From NCBI GenBank assembly GCA_023634235.1, contig JAMKCF010000015.1, forward strand, positions 11,690,087 through 11,754,086: a DNA stretch of 64,000 nucleotides, read 5' to 3'. Shown here in pieces: positions 1 to 12,109 of the stretch. The stretch comes from Pisaster brevispinus (taxonomy: Eukaryota > Echinodermata > Asteroidea > Forcipulatida > Asteriidae). The notes under the pieces are model-generated. The model worked only from the letters and a program-made list of their open reading frames with translations. It had not been told where the DNA came from and did not search any database. Position 1 is the stretch's first letter. Every line of letters starts with the position of its first letter. The position numbers were made by a program, and so were the translations under genes.

Positions 1-255
1 GTACACTAAAATTAGTATGAATGTAATTTGGTTGGTTTGAACTGGACCAAAGTGAGGTTCTATTTCGTTTATATTAAAAGTAATAGTAACTGTTTGTTTT
101 CAATGGTTGCCTGCCCAATTCAAACACCCATTTCGGGAAGGGGAAGTTTTGGACCCCCCCCCCCCCATACTGGTTGTACAATATTAGAAAATCACCAGAC
201 CGCTTCACTGCCCACAGGGTGAGGCGCGAATTGTAACAATGGCCACTGGACACCG

Positions 256-310
256 GATCCTCCAGGCGCAGTATAAAGCTAAACGTTCTCCGTTGTACGG
301 GCCATCAGTC
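256..310 (+). promoter_or_regulatory. H2B core promoter
   Basis: GATCC at 256-260, TATAAA at 272-277 and a CCATCAGT cap-like motif near 304-311, all upstream of the H2B ATG at 360. A C-rich run of variable length (around 150-166) lies further upstream. GATCC a few bases before TATA is a known feature of sea-urchin histone promoters. The same arrangement is found at -104 and -88 from every H2B ATG in the window. Confidence 0.8.
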
Positions 311-359
311 TGATTTTGTCTATCAATTCAGTACGCTTCAAATAAACACTCTAGTCACC

Positions 360-728
360 ATGCCTCCTAAAGCAAGTGGAAAGGGACAGAAGAAAGCCGG
401 TAACACCAAGGGTCCACTCCGGACAGACAAGAAGAGGCGACGTCGCCGCAAGGAGAGCTACGGAATTTACATCTACAAGGTCATGAAGCAGGTCCATCCC
501 GACACGGGAATTTCGAGCAAGGCGATGTCCATCATGAACAGCTTCGTAAACGATATCTTCGAGCGCATTGCCGCCGAGTCTTCTCGATTGGCACACTACA
601 ACAAGAAATCAACCATCACCAGCCGAGAGGTCCAGACTGCAGTTCGACTCCTTCTCCCCGGTGAGCTGGCCAAGCACGCTGTCAGTGAGGGCACCAAGGC
701 GGTCACCAAGTACACAACTTCAAAATAA
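360..728 (+). CDS. H2B: Histone H2B, copy 1
   Basis: Core histone H2B, 122 residues, the usual family length. It pairs with H2A in the nucleosome core particle in the nucleus. A Lys/Arg-rich tail (residues 1-33, with an RRRRRK block) precedes the histone fold, which holds the hallmark [24 protein letters not shown] and [22 protein letters not shown] segments and ends in TTSK. The ATG follows TCACC, a good initiation context, and no upstream in-frame alternative fits H2B. No intron. The 3' end is formed at the stem-loop 758-773 with a purine-rich element at 786-794, so it is a replication-dependent gene. The [12 protein letters not shown] start resembles echinoderm H2B. All eight copies encode the same protein. 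Confidence 0.99.
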   Translation: MPPKASGKGQKKAGNTKGPLRTDKKRRRRRKESYGIYIYKVMKQVHPDTGISSKAMSIMNSFVNDIFERIAAESSRLAHYNKKSTITSREVQTAVRLLLPGELAKHAVSEGTKAVTKYTTSK

Positions 729-757
729 GCTGGCCCGAGGTCATGCATAATCCAAAC

Positions 758-773
758 GGCTCTTTTCAGAGCC
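758..773 (+). terminator. H2B histone 3' stem-loop
   Basis: GGCTCTTTTCAGAGCC forms the canonical 6-bp stem with a UUUC loop bound by SLBP. It is followed by AAAGAGAGA at 786-794, which fits the U7-pairing histone downstream element. Equivalent sites lie at 6294, 14599, 30073, 40651, 52605, 58147 and 63687. Confidence 0.96.
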
Positions 774-794
774 AACACATTTCCCAAAGAGAGA

Positions 795-1630
795 TTTAAA
801 CATGCGTGTCGTATTGACTTCCCCCGCCATCCCTCCACAGTTTTTATCACATAAAATAACATAACATGATTTTATTACAAGAACATTATTTCATGGTGTT
901 ACAAGAACCTTAATTTATTAAGATATAACCTTAATTTATGATGAGTAGGTCCTTCCTGCCGTTTCTTTCCGCTTTTAAAGTTTATAATTTCATATAAAGA
1001 AGAAGATAATTATTCGAGTCCAAATCATCTTGAACAATGTTTTAATAAGCTAGTTTATCATTTTTTGGCGTTTATAGGCACATGCATTGCTCATTTTAAA
1101 CTTCTGTTCTTTTTTGGTATTTCCTTCTCTGATTATAGGCAGTTCAAAGGCCACGCTCGGCTTTCATAAGTTTCTGGATGCAACTGTGACATCGAGTTAA
1201 GTGAGGGTCAACACATCCAACTTGAAGGCGTACATACATTTTGGGTAGGTTGCACTTTACCTTTCCTTTTTTTTTGGGGGGGGGGGCCGCTGGTTGTCTT
1301 GATGCCATACTCTACTTCAACATCACGACAACATTAATTTACACAATTTAAACAAAGAGAAACAAATTTAATCTAAATATATACACAAACAAACACACAC
1401 CCAAAAAAACAACAACATGACGTTTGTTTGTCACTTTGGGTCATTGATGTTTTTGCTGTTGTTGTTGTTGTCGTCGTCGTCGTCGTCGTCGTCCTTCTCC
1501 TTCTTTTCCGTGGGTGGGAACCACAGTAATTATCCCTCAATCGACCAGCGTGCTGCCGCTGGTCGGCCCCGCCGAGGAGAATGCTCCGCTGACCCCGGAC
1601 CCCCGGGCGCGTCCATGCGAGGAGAAACCT
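795..1630. other. H2B-H2A spacer
   Basis: About 840 bp with no gene that I can support. It is AT-rich near H2B, then contains a T-run/G-run pair near 1267-1286 whose length differs between units, and the trinucleotide microsatellite at 1458-1491. Short open frames here come from the microsatellite. The same spacer occurs in all units. Confidence 0.7.
1458..1491 (+). repeat. (GTT)n(TCG)n microsatellite
   Basis: Four GTT-type repeats run into seven TCG repeats about 265 bp upstream of H2A. Units 1 and 2 have seven TCG copies. Units 3 to 7 have ten, making it a unit-type marker. Confidence 0.9.
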
Positions 1631-2133
<503 letters not shown>

Positions 2134-2164
2134 ATTCATATCTTGCTAGACTACTAAACCAAAC

Positions 2165-2179
2165 GGCTCTTACGGAGCC
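2165..2179 (+). terminator. H2A histone 3' stem-loop, non-canonical
   Basis: GGCTCTTACGGAGCC is one nucleotide shorter than the standard element. It folds either as a 5-bp stem with a UUACG pentaloop or as a 6-bp stem closed by a U-G wobble with a 3-nt loop. AAAGAGAGA follows at 2193-2201. The same 15-nt form is present in all seven H2A genes (7702, 16015, 31481, 42066, 54021, 59561). Confidence 0.9.
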
Positions 2180-2201
2180 ACCACATTAATCCAAAGAGAG
2201 A

Positions 2202-2989
2202 TTCTAAACTTGATTGCATTTGTAAGGCCCCGAAGTTAAATTAGAAATTATTCCTTATGATTCCTTTCTTTGGTTTCTTCACATGACTTTCTTTTCCATC
2301 CAGCTTTTCTTTTTAAAACATAAACAAGCGGGTTTATCACTTCATTAAAAAAAGTCCTACAGAGAACAGAAAAACATTAAATTTTGTTGCTACTCGTTAA
2401 AAAACACCAAAAAACCAAGGTGAAAACAACGTCTGCGAAATATTAACGAACGAAATTGCTTAGCACACCCAACCCCATGCAACAACAAGGTGAAAAATAT
2501 AATCTGGAGAGAGGCTCTATCCTCTTTTTATGTCTCGATCCATTAATCTTTGTATTTCCGCCTTTCTTTCCTAAACCCCGCTGTTTTGTTTTATTCAGTA
2601 TTTTCCCCCTTCTCTAATTCCGCAAACCGCCCGTAGCGTGTGTGTGTGTACACACAGTACATCACACACATGTTGTTTCTATGTACAATTTTTATGCGTA
2701 ATGAGCATCCCACAGCGAGTACTGTGTTGTGTTTTGCGTGTTTGCAATGTCCATTGTCTTAACGCGCGCGAAAACAAAAATAGACACGCGCGACAAACAC
2801 TTCCCACCCAGGCAACACTGTACAACGTCAACATAAACTCAGAATTCACATGTACTTGCGTATAGCATGCGTTAACACTTGGTTGTATTGCAGTTTTCGT
2901 GCAAGCGCTTGCTTTGTGTACAATCAGAGTTGCGGTATATTTTGCACCCCCAATGTTTCCCGTGTGTGGCGAGTTGGCAAAAAGTAACA
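2202..2989. other. H2A-U2 spacer
   Basis: About 790 bp. It contains A-runs, a (GT)n-ACACAC near-palindrome at 2638-2670, and a GCGCGC-rich stretch near 2764-2790. No gene is supported. The part next to U2 should hold the snRNA promoter (distal and proximal elements), but I cannot assign these motifs with confidence. Confidence 0.6.
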
Positions 2990-3003
2990 GCGCCCTCTTG
3001 TGG
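2990..3003 (-). promoter_or_regulatory. Candidate CTCF-type site upstream of U2
   Basis: The reverse complement reads CCACAAGAGGGCGC, close to the CTCF core consensus. It lies 68 bp upstream of U2 nucleotide 1 in every unit (8536, 16840, 32306, 42891, 54846, 60386). The motif match is seen in the sequence. Binding is inference, and the site could equally belong to the snRNA promoter. Confidence 0.4.
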
Positions 3004-3071
3004 CACCATGGCATCTCGTGTGACTCGTGTCATTGCGGAGGCTGCATTATTCTTGGGAAAACTTTGTGAGT

Positions 3072-3261
3072 ATCGCTTCTCGGCCTTTTGGCTAAGATCA
3101 TGTGTAGTATCTGTTCTTTTCAGAATAATATCTGAAATGCTGCTCATCGAGCAGCAAGTATATTAATCTGATTTTTGGATGATCGGCCATGGAAGAGGGG
3201 CTTGCCCCGTCCTGGCCACGGGTTGGCCCGGTTTTGCACTACTGCCGGGATCGGCCCACAC
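3072..3261 (+). ncRNA. U2 snRNA gene, intact copy 1
   Basis: Spliceosomal U2 snRNA, which pairs with the intron branch point. It starts ATCGCTTCTCGGCCTTTTGG as in other animals. The branch-point sequence GTAGTA is at nucleotides 33-38 (3104-3109). Stem IIa is TTTCAG/CTGAAA, a compensated version of the usual TATCAG/CTGATA. Stem IIb is GCTGCTC/GAGCAGC. The Sm site GATTTTTGG lies at about nucleotides 99-107. Stem III is GGCCA..TGGCC around AGGGGCTTGCCCC, and stem IV carries a TTTTGCACTAC loop similar to the U2B'' site. Oddity: nucleotide 30 is T where A is nearly universal. The 3' end is set by alignment and could differ by a few bases. All three intact copies are identical. Confidence 0.93.
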
Positions 3262-3275
3262 TCCCCTCTTGGGGA
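3262..3275 (+). promoter_or_regulatory. Short hairpin just after U2
   Basis: TCCCC-TCTT-GGGGA forms a 5-bp stem directly after the U2 3' end, followed by an A-run. It may take part in U2 3'-end formation. I see no clear vertebrate-type 3' box. It is conserved in all units. Confidence 0.4.
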
Positions 3276-3397
3276 AATCAATAAAAAAAAAAGTCAGGTT
3301 TGATTTTCAACTTTTGTTTTGCTGAGATTGTCTTGAGTTTGTTTTGTTTGTCAACAAATCATGGATGGTTTCGACGCCCACGTCCGCAACGCTTGCC

Positions 3398-3802
<405 letters not shown>

Positions 3803-3839
3803 GCAGTAACCCTGCTAAGAATCCCACATTGAAAACAAC

Positions 3840-3855
3840 GGCTCTTTTCAGAGCC
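3840..3855 (+). terminator. H4 histone 3' stem-loop
   Basis: Canonical GGCTCTTTTCAGAGCC followed by ACCACAA and a purine stretch AAAAAAGAGA from about 3867. Equivalent sites lie at 12147, 27621, 38200, 50152, 55696 and 61235. Confidence 0.96.
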
Positions 3856-3879
3856 ACCACAAGTTCAAAAAAGAGATAA

Positions 3880-4500
3880 ACAACTTGTCTATTCGTTTCC
3901 TACACTCCTATCTTCCTTTTGTTGTCCTATATTTCTGTTTAAATTACGTTTAAATACAAAGTACATAAAGTCTAAAACACTATTGGGGCACTCACTGTCC
4001 ATAAGTAACATCGTTTAAACAAAATTAAAACCACCGACACCCACCATTCTTAATGTTAGACGTCATGGCGATACTCCCGAAACTGTTTCTTGTTATGGCA
4101 AAGGAAACTCAACCGTCCGTGGGGGAGTCTTTTCCCTTTTCCAAAATGGAGGTGGAATTCTATTGATACTGTTTTTATAAGTTGTTTGTTGGTCCCCCAC
4201 GTAATGTTTGGGGTATTATTCAATGAAGTTGTTTGTTGAGGGTTGAAATCTGTTTACAAGTCCTTTCTTGCGCTTTTAATTTGTGTTTGTTTTGTTTTTG
4301 TTGTATTTTTCCCTCCCTCCCCTCTTTTCTTTTCGTCTTCAACAAATTACTTCTCAGACAATAATGAGCTGCCAACCGTATTCCGTTAAGCATAATTATT
4401 TTCTACGATTACTTAGTTTTTCCTATGCTTAAGCAGCTACCTCCATTGTGTCAGCTTTGGCCCCGATGATGACCACTCAAGCGGTTCTGGCGGGATTTGC
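3880..4500. other. H4-H3 spacer
   Basis: About 620 bp with no gene supported. It contains GACGTCAT (CRE-like) near 4060, a T/C-rich tract near 4300-4340, and AT-rich sequence. It is the same in all units. Confidence 0.6.
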
Positions 4501-4521
4501 CCTGAATGGCCATGAGCAAAT

Positions 4522-5048
<527 letters not shown>

Positions 5049-5073
5049 GAAACTCGTTTCTACTAAACAAAAC

Positions 5074-5089
5074 GGCTCTTTTCAGAGCC
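5074..5089 (+). terminator. H3 histone 3' stem-loop
   Basis: Canonical GGCTCTTTTCAGAGCC followed by ACCACTTC and the purine element AAAGAGA at about 5100-5106. Equivalent sites lie at 13381, 28855, 39434, 51386, 56930 and 62469. Confidence 0.96.
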
Positions 5090-5109
5090 ACCACTTCTTT
5101 AAAGAGATT

Positions 5110-5790
5110 TTGTAATCATGCCCTGTGTTATCGTTCTCCGTTTTATTTCCTTCAAACTTACAAAAATTGATTTTAACTAGATCCCCTTATTACATAAGTT
5201 AGCTTCCTCAACAAGTATAACAGAAAACATGTTTCCAATGTTGAATGTGGCCCCTTTCTGGCATGACTTCAATAGCCTGCTCTATAATTGCAGATTCACA
5301 GATTATAACTGTAAACTGTTACATTACATCGTTTTTTTTCCTCTTTTTTCTTCTCTTCTTTTCTTTTCAGTGGGTGACTATCACCCCACGCACTCACTAG
5401 CTCGCCCGCTCGTCCATTATTTTATTCACTTCCATTCATTGTCTGTTAAAAATTGATACATTTTTGTATCCACCCATTTCTTTGGGATTGGCGCTCTATG
5501 TTTTTGTGCATATTTCTTCTTCTTGGGAAATAATCGGTACACTAAAATTAGTATGATTGTAATTTGGTTGGTTTGAACTGGACCAAAGTGAGGTTCTATT
5601 TCGTTTATATTAAAAGTAATAGTAACTGTTTGTTTTCAATGGTTGCCTGCCCAATTCAAACACCCATTTCGGGAAGGGGAAGTTTTGGACCCCCCCCCCC
5701 CCATACTGGTTGTACAATATTAGAAAATCACCAGACCGCTTCACTGCCCACAGGGTGAGGCGCGAATTGTAACAATGGCCACTGGACACC
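5110..5790. other. H3-H2B spacer
   Basis: AT-rich spacer of about 700 bp that crosses the chosen unit boundary. It has a pyrimidine tract (5329-5370), a GATACATTTTTGTATC near-palindrome near 5454, and a C-run before the H2B promoter (5690-5702). The C-run length differs between units. No gene is supported. Confidence 0.6.
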
Positions 5791-5895
5791 GGATCCTCCA
5801 GGCGCAGTATAAAGCTAAACGTTCTCCGTTGTACGGGCCATCAGTCTGATTTTGTCTATCAATTCAGTACGCTTCAAATAAACACTCTAGTCACC

Positions 5896-6264
5896 ATGCC
5901 TCCTAAAGCAAGTGGAAAGGGACAGAAGAAAGCCGGTAACACCAAGGGTCCACTCCGGACAGACAAGAAGAGGCGACGTCGCCGCAAGGAGAGCTACGGA
6001 ATTTACATCTACAAGGTCATGAAGCAGGTCCATCCCGACACGGGAATTTCGAGCAAGGCGATGTCCATCATGAACAGCTTCGTAAACGATATCTTCGAGC
6101 GCATTGCCGCCGAGTCTTCTCGATTGGCACACTACAACAAGAAATCAACCATCACCAGCCGAGAGGTCCAGACTGCAGTTCGACTCCTTCTCCCCGGTGA
6201 GCTGGCCAAGCACGCTGTCAGTGAGGGCACCAAGGCGGTCACCAAGTACACAACTTCAAAATAA
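5896..6264 (+). CDS. H2B: Histone H2B, copy 2
   Basis: Identical protein to the copy at 360. GATCC at 5792, TATAAA at 5808, stem-loop 6294-6309. Confidence 0.99.
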   Translation: MPPKASGKGQKKAGNTKGPLRTDKKRRRRRKESYGIYIYKVMKQVHPDTGISSKAMSIMNSFVNDIFERIAAESSRLAHYNKKSTITSREVQTAVRLLLPGELAKHAVSEGTKAVTKYTTSK

Positions 6265-7285
6265 GCTGGCCCGAGGTCATGCATAATCCAAACGGCTCTT
6301 TTCAGAGCCAACACATTTCCCAAAGAGAGATTTAAACATGCGTGTCGTATTGACTTCCCCCGCCATCCCTCCACAGTTTTTATCACATAAAATAACATAA
6401 CATGATTTTATTACAAGAACATTATTTCATGGTGTTACAAGAACCTTAATTTATTAAGATATAACCTTAATTTATGATGAGTAGGTCCTTCCTGCCGTTT
6501 CTTTCCGCTTTTAAAGTTTATAATTTCATATAAAGAAGAAGATAATTATTCGAGTCCAAATCATCTTGAACAATGTTTTAATAAGCTAGTTTATCATTTT
6601 TTGGCGTTTATAGGCACATGCATTGCTCATTTTAAACTTCTGTTCTTTTTTGGTATTTCCTTCTCTGATTATAGGCAGTTCAAAGGCCACGCTCGGCTTT
6701 CATAAGTTTCTGGATGCAACTGTGACATCGAGTTAAGTGAGGGTCAACACATCCAACTTGAAGGCGTACATACATTTTGGGTAGGTTGCACTTTACCTTT
6801 CCTTTTTTTTTGGGGGGGGGGGCCGCTGGTTGTCTTGATGCCATACTCTACTTCAACATCACGACAACATTAATTTACACAATTTAAACAAAGAGAAACA
6901 AATTTAATCTAAATATATACACAAACAAACACACACCCAAAAAAACAACAACATGACGTTTGTTTGTCACTTTGGGTCATTGATGTTTTTGCTGTTGTTG
7001 TTGTTGTCGTCGTCGTCGTCGTCGTCGTCCTTCTCCTTCTTTTCCGTGGGTGGGAACCACAGTAATTATCCCTCAATCGACCAGCGTGCTGCCGCTGGTC
7101 GGCCCCGCCGAGGAGAATGCTCCGCTGACCCCGGACCCCCGGGCGCGTCCATGCGAGGAGAAACCTGATTGGTGCATTCAGGATCCCCCAGAACGCCATA
7201 AGTACCCTCCTGACAGTCCACGGTGTCATTCCCAAGAACTACAACGCTAAGCGTGTCTTTCAGTTTCTTGCTAAGTAAGTAATAA

Positions 7286-7669
<384 letters not shown>

Positions 7670-8617
7670 ATTCATATCTTGCTAGACTACTAGAACCAAA
7701 CGGCTCTTACGGAGCCACCACATTAATCCAAAGAGAGATTCTAAACTTGATTGCATTTGTAAGGCCCCCGAAGTTAAATTAGAAATTATTCCTTATGATT
7801 CCTTTCTTTGGTTTCTTCACATGACTTTTCTTTTCCATCCAGCTTTTCTTTTTAAACATAAACAAGCGGGTTTATCACTTCATTAAAAAAAGTCCTACAG
7901 AGAACAGAAAAACATTAAATTTTGTTGCTACTCGTTAAAAAACACCAAAAAACCAAGGTGAAAACAACGTCTGCGAAATATTAACGAACGAAATTGCTTA
8001 GCACACCCAACCCCATGCAACAACAAGGTGAAAAATATAATCTGGAGAGAGGCTCTATCCTTCTATCCTCTTTTTATGTCTCGATCCATTAATCTTTGTA
8101 TTTCCGCCTTTCTTTCCTAAACCCCGCTGTTTTGTTTTATTCAGTATTTTCCCCCTTCTCTAATTCCGCAAACCGCCCGTAGCGTGTGTGTGTGTACACA
8201 CAGTACATCACACACATGTTGTTTCTATGTACAATTTTTATGCGTAATGAGCATCCCACAGCGAGTACTGTGTTGTGTTTTGCGTGTTTGCAATGTCCAT
8301 TGTCTTAACGCGCGCGAAAACAAAAATAGACACGCGCGACAAACACTTCCCACCCAGGCAACACTGTACAACGTCAACATAAACTCAGAATTCACATGTA
8401 CTTGCGTATAGCATGCGTTAACACTTGGTTGTATTGCAGTTTTCGTGCAAGCGCTTGCTTTGTGTACAATCAGAGTTGCGGTATATTTTGCACCCCCAAT
8501 GTTTCCCGTGTGTGGCGAGTTGGCAAAAAGTAACAGCGCCCTCTTGTGGCACCATGGCATCTCGTGTGACTCGTGTCATTGCGGAGGCTGCATTATTCTT
8601 GGGAAAACTTTGTGAGT

Positions 8618-8648
8618 ATCGCTTCTCGGCCTTTTGGCTAAGATCATG
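8618..8648 (+). pseudogene. U2 snRNA copy 2, 5' fragment (nt 1-31)
   Basis: U2 nucleotides 1-31 are intact up to GATCATG, then retrotransposon sequence begins. The rest of U2 resumes at 11417 with nucleotide 39, so nucleotides 32-38, which include the branch-point-pairing GTAGTA, are missing. The copy cannot make functional U2. Confidence 0.93.
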
Positions 8649-9657
8649 CGCCCAGCTCTCTTCCGTCGTCCACAGGACCATCCATCGCCCCCCGACGGCG
8701 GAAGAGATCGACTTGTTCCTGACCGGCTCCATGGACGGCGACCTCGCCAATTCTGGAAATAGCGGGCAAATCTCTACCCTCTGGTCCCGGGCCCGTGCAG
8801 CAGCAAGGCGGCTGAAGATCTCCTTCACTGGGTGCCTCTCTGGTTCAGTGCTCACAAAGACTTCAACTGGATCAGAGATTAGCCCCAAAGCCATCACCAC
8901 CGCCTTGCGTGCTGCATCCCGCGAGCAATATTCCAACAAGTTGCTCGCCCTCCCGGACCAGGGGAAGGTTGCCCGCTCCCTCAACTGTGACAGCTACATC
9001 AACGGGTCCTCGTGGATGCCATCCGGCAACTTCATCCGCTTCTGCGATTGGCGCTTCATCCACAGGGCCCGTTTGAACTGTTTGCCAACCAACGCAGCGG
9101 CGAAACGCTGGAACCCTGGAACCAACTCAGCGTGTCGCCGCTGCGGCCGACCCGAAGAGACACTGCCCCATGTTCTGAACCACTGCCGGCCGAACATGGT
9201 GCCTATCCGACGTCGGCATAATCTTGTCCAGGACCGCATCAAGTCTGCCATCCGTCATGGACAAGTTTATGTCGACCAACACGTCCCTGGAGACCCCCAC
9301 CCTCGGGAGCGCCCGGACATCACGGTCATCGAAGGGAACAAGATCACCATCATCGATGTATGCTGCCCTTTCGACAACGACCGTGATGCTTTGAAGACCG
9401 CCGCTGCTGCCAAAGTCACCAAGTATGCTGACCTCAAGCAAGCTTTGGCGGCCGACGGGAAGGATGTCGAGGTGTTTGGATTTGCTGTTGGCTCTCTCGG
9501 TTCATGGTACCAAGGCAACGAGAGAGCCCTTGGACGCCTCGGCATCTCCAGGCGCTACCGCCCCTTGATGAGACGTCTGCTCTGCATTGATGCCATCAAG
9601 GGCTCCAGGGACATTTACATCGAACACGTCAGCGGCCATCGGCAGTACCAGGACTAG
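8649..9657 (+). pseudogene. RLE retrotransposon ORF, C-terminal remnant
   Basis: About 336 codons equivalent to residues 848-1182 of the full-length protein. It is open to the natural stop and includes the CRRCGRPEETLPHVLNHC knuckle and the RPD...IDV endonuclease core. An upstream frame through U2 happens to stay open to 8425, but that extension is spacer plus U2 and is not element coding. Confidence 0.92.
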
Positions 9658-11416
9658 CCATGGCCGCCCTATCCCCGACTTTGACTTGCCAGCCAGCCTA
9701 CCATTTCTTGGAACTTTTTCCTCTGGACCTTTGGATTTTACCACTGGAATACTTGCCATCTCATGAACAATGAACTCTCTCACACCGGAATAATTTACTG
9801 CCATGGCTGTTGCTACGGCGGTTGCCACCCTGTCTGCGGTCTGGACGGTTTCCTTTGTATTCTGCCCCGGCCACTTCCAGGCTGTGGCTCCGCCGTGCAA
9901 CGGCCATTCCTTGCCCAGCTGACCACATCTTCATGAACAATGAACTCTATGTGCCTCCGGTCAGCTGGAACCACCACTGCTTTTTGTTGTTATCTTCTGC
10001 TCGGCCGGTGAACTTTGGTACATGTGCTCAGCCTCTGTCTTACATCCACCTTTGTTTACCTTTCCAATCACCTTGCTTTCAAGTTTAACCTCGGATGTAT
10101 CACTTTGGCTTTGCGCGTGGCCCCTTTTCGCCGGTCAGCAGTTGTTTTTGGTCTTCAACATTTGCTTCATTTATCTGATTGCATTTTGCTGTGTGTTCTT
10201 CGGTCGGGGGCCCCGTGATTTGCCTTTTATTTACATCCATCTGCTTACAGTGTAACGCAGGATGTATTTAGGTGGTTCGTTGCGGTCTCCCTGTCCGGTG
10301 GGTACCAGTGTTTACTTCAGTTCGGTTATCTTGCCTTTTGCTTTTCAATTGTTTTTTATTTTGCTTTGAGTCCTTCAGACGTTTTTTTTTTTTTTTTTTT
10401 TTTTGTGACTTGTCACTTATTTACATCCGCCTGTTTTCACTATAATGCAGGGTGTATTTATGTGACGTGTTGCGGATTCCCTGTCTGTTGGGCAACATTT
10501 CCTTCATGCATTATTTACTTCTCAATTGCATTTTTGGTTCATTTCGCTGTTTGTTCTGGAAGCCCTTTAGCTTGGGTACTCTGCGACTTTCCATGTATCT
10601 ACATCCACCTGTTTTTGTTTTAACGCAGGATGTTTTTTATATGGTTTTTGTCGCGGACTCTCTGCCTTCTGGGTCCCAGCCTTACCTTCAATTTTTTAAT
10701 AATGTTTTTCCTTTTCACATTGTGGTTTGGGTTTCGTGATGTTGTTTTCATTTGACATGCCATGTATTTACGCCTACTTGTTGTTTTTCAGCGCCTGGTG
10801 TATTTACTTGGTTTGTCTTTTGTCCTCTGCATTATGGACCCTAATTGCATTGTGTAGTCTGATCGGATTATCATGTACTCCTGTTTACCTAACTGCATTA
10901 TTTAGTGATTACGTTGTTATTTTTGTGCGCCCTCTGGACGGGGTGCTCCGTTACTCTCCATGTATTTACATCCACCTGTTTGTTTTTTTAACGCAGGATG
11001 TATTTATGTGGTCTGTTGCGGGCCTCATGTCTCTTGGGCCGCAGACTTAACTTCTTCTTTATTTAATGTTTCCACTTTTTCACCTTGTTGTCTGCCCTTG
11101 TGATGCTGATTTCATTTGATCTGTCACGTTTTTACACCTACATGTTTATTTTCAACGCTTGGTGTATTAATTTGACTTATCTTTTATTTCTGCATTGCTG
11201 GGGCGGTGACTACATTGTGAAGTCTGCTTAGTTGATCTTTAAGTTTCTTTCTTGGTTTGGCGGCTTACTTTTAATATTGTTATTTCTATTTTTGCTTTCT
11301 TAGTGGAGAATTCTTGTATGCCTTTCTTAATTACTTTTCCTTTAAAACTCCTTTAGAGTACCATTTTATTAACTGTTTGTAAACCTTTTTGAACGAAGTT
11401 TCAATAAATTAAGCAC
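8649..11416 (+). mobile_element. 5'-truncated Utopia-like RLE retrotransposon in U2
   Basis: A 2768-bp copy that matches the full-length element from about 24136 to its 3' end. It keeps the C-terminal part of the ORF (zinc knuckle and endonuclease) and the complete 3' UTR, and lacks the fingers and reverse transcriptase. It is in the same orientation as U2. Its 5' junction shares a G with U2 (microhomology) and deletes 7 bp of target, typical of incomplete target-primed reverse transcription. A 23-T run at 10382-10404 is private to this copy. Some bases (CCTCGGATG rather than CTTCGGATG in the 3' UTR) place it in a different sublineage from the full-length copy. Confidence 0.93.
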
Positions 11417-11568
11417 TCTGTTCTTTTCAGAATAATATCTGAAATGCTGCTCATCGAGCAGCAAGTATATTAATCTGATTTTTGGATGATCGGCCATGGA
11501 AGAGGGGCTTGCCCCGTCCTGGCCACGGGTTGGCCCGGTTTTGCACTACTGCCGGGATCGGCCCACAC
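11417..11568 (+). pseudogene. U2 snRNA copy 2, 3' fragment (nt 39-190)
   Basis: Unmutated U2 nucleotides 39-190 downstream of the insertion. The Sm site and stems IIa to IV are kept. Confidence 0.93.
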
Positions 11569-11707
11569 TCCCCTCTTGGGGAAATCAATAAAAAAAAAAG
11601 TCAGGTTTGATTTTCAACTTTTGTTTTGCTGAGATTGTCTTGAGTTTGTTTTGTTTGTCAACAAATCATGGATGGTTTCGACGCCCACGTCCGCAACGCT
11701 TGCCTAA

Positions 11708-12109
<402 letters not shown>

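Noticed and set aside
2638..2670. (GT)n-ACACAC near-palindrome as an origin or regulatory site
   Set aside because: A simple-sequence repeat. Nothing beyond its composition supports a function.
8425..9657. A 410-codon open frame
   Set aside because: Its first part is spacer and U2 sequence that happens to stay open. Only 8649-9657 is retrotransposon coding.
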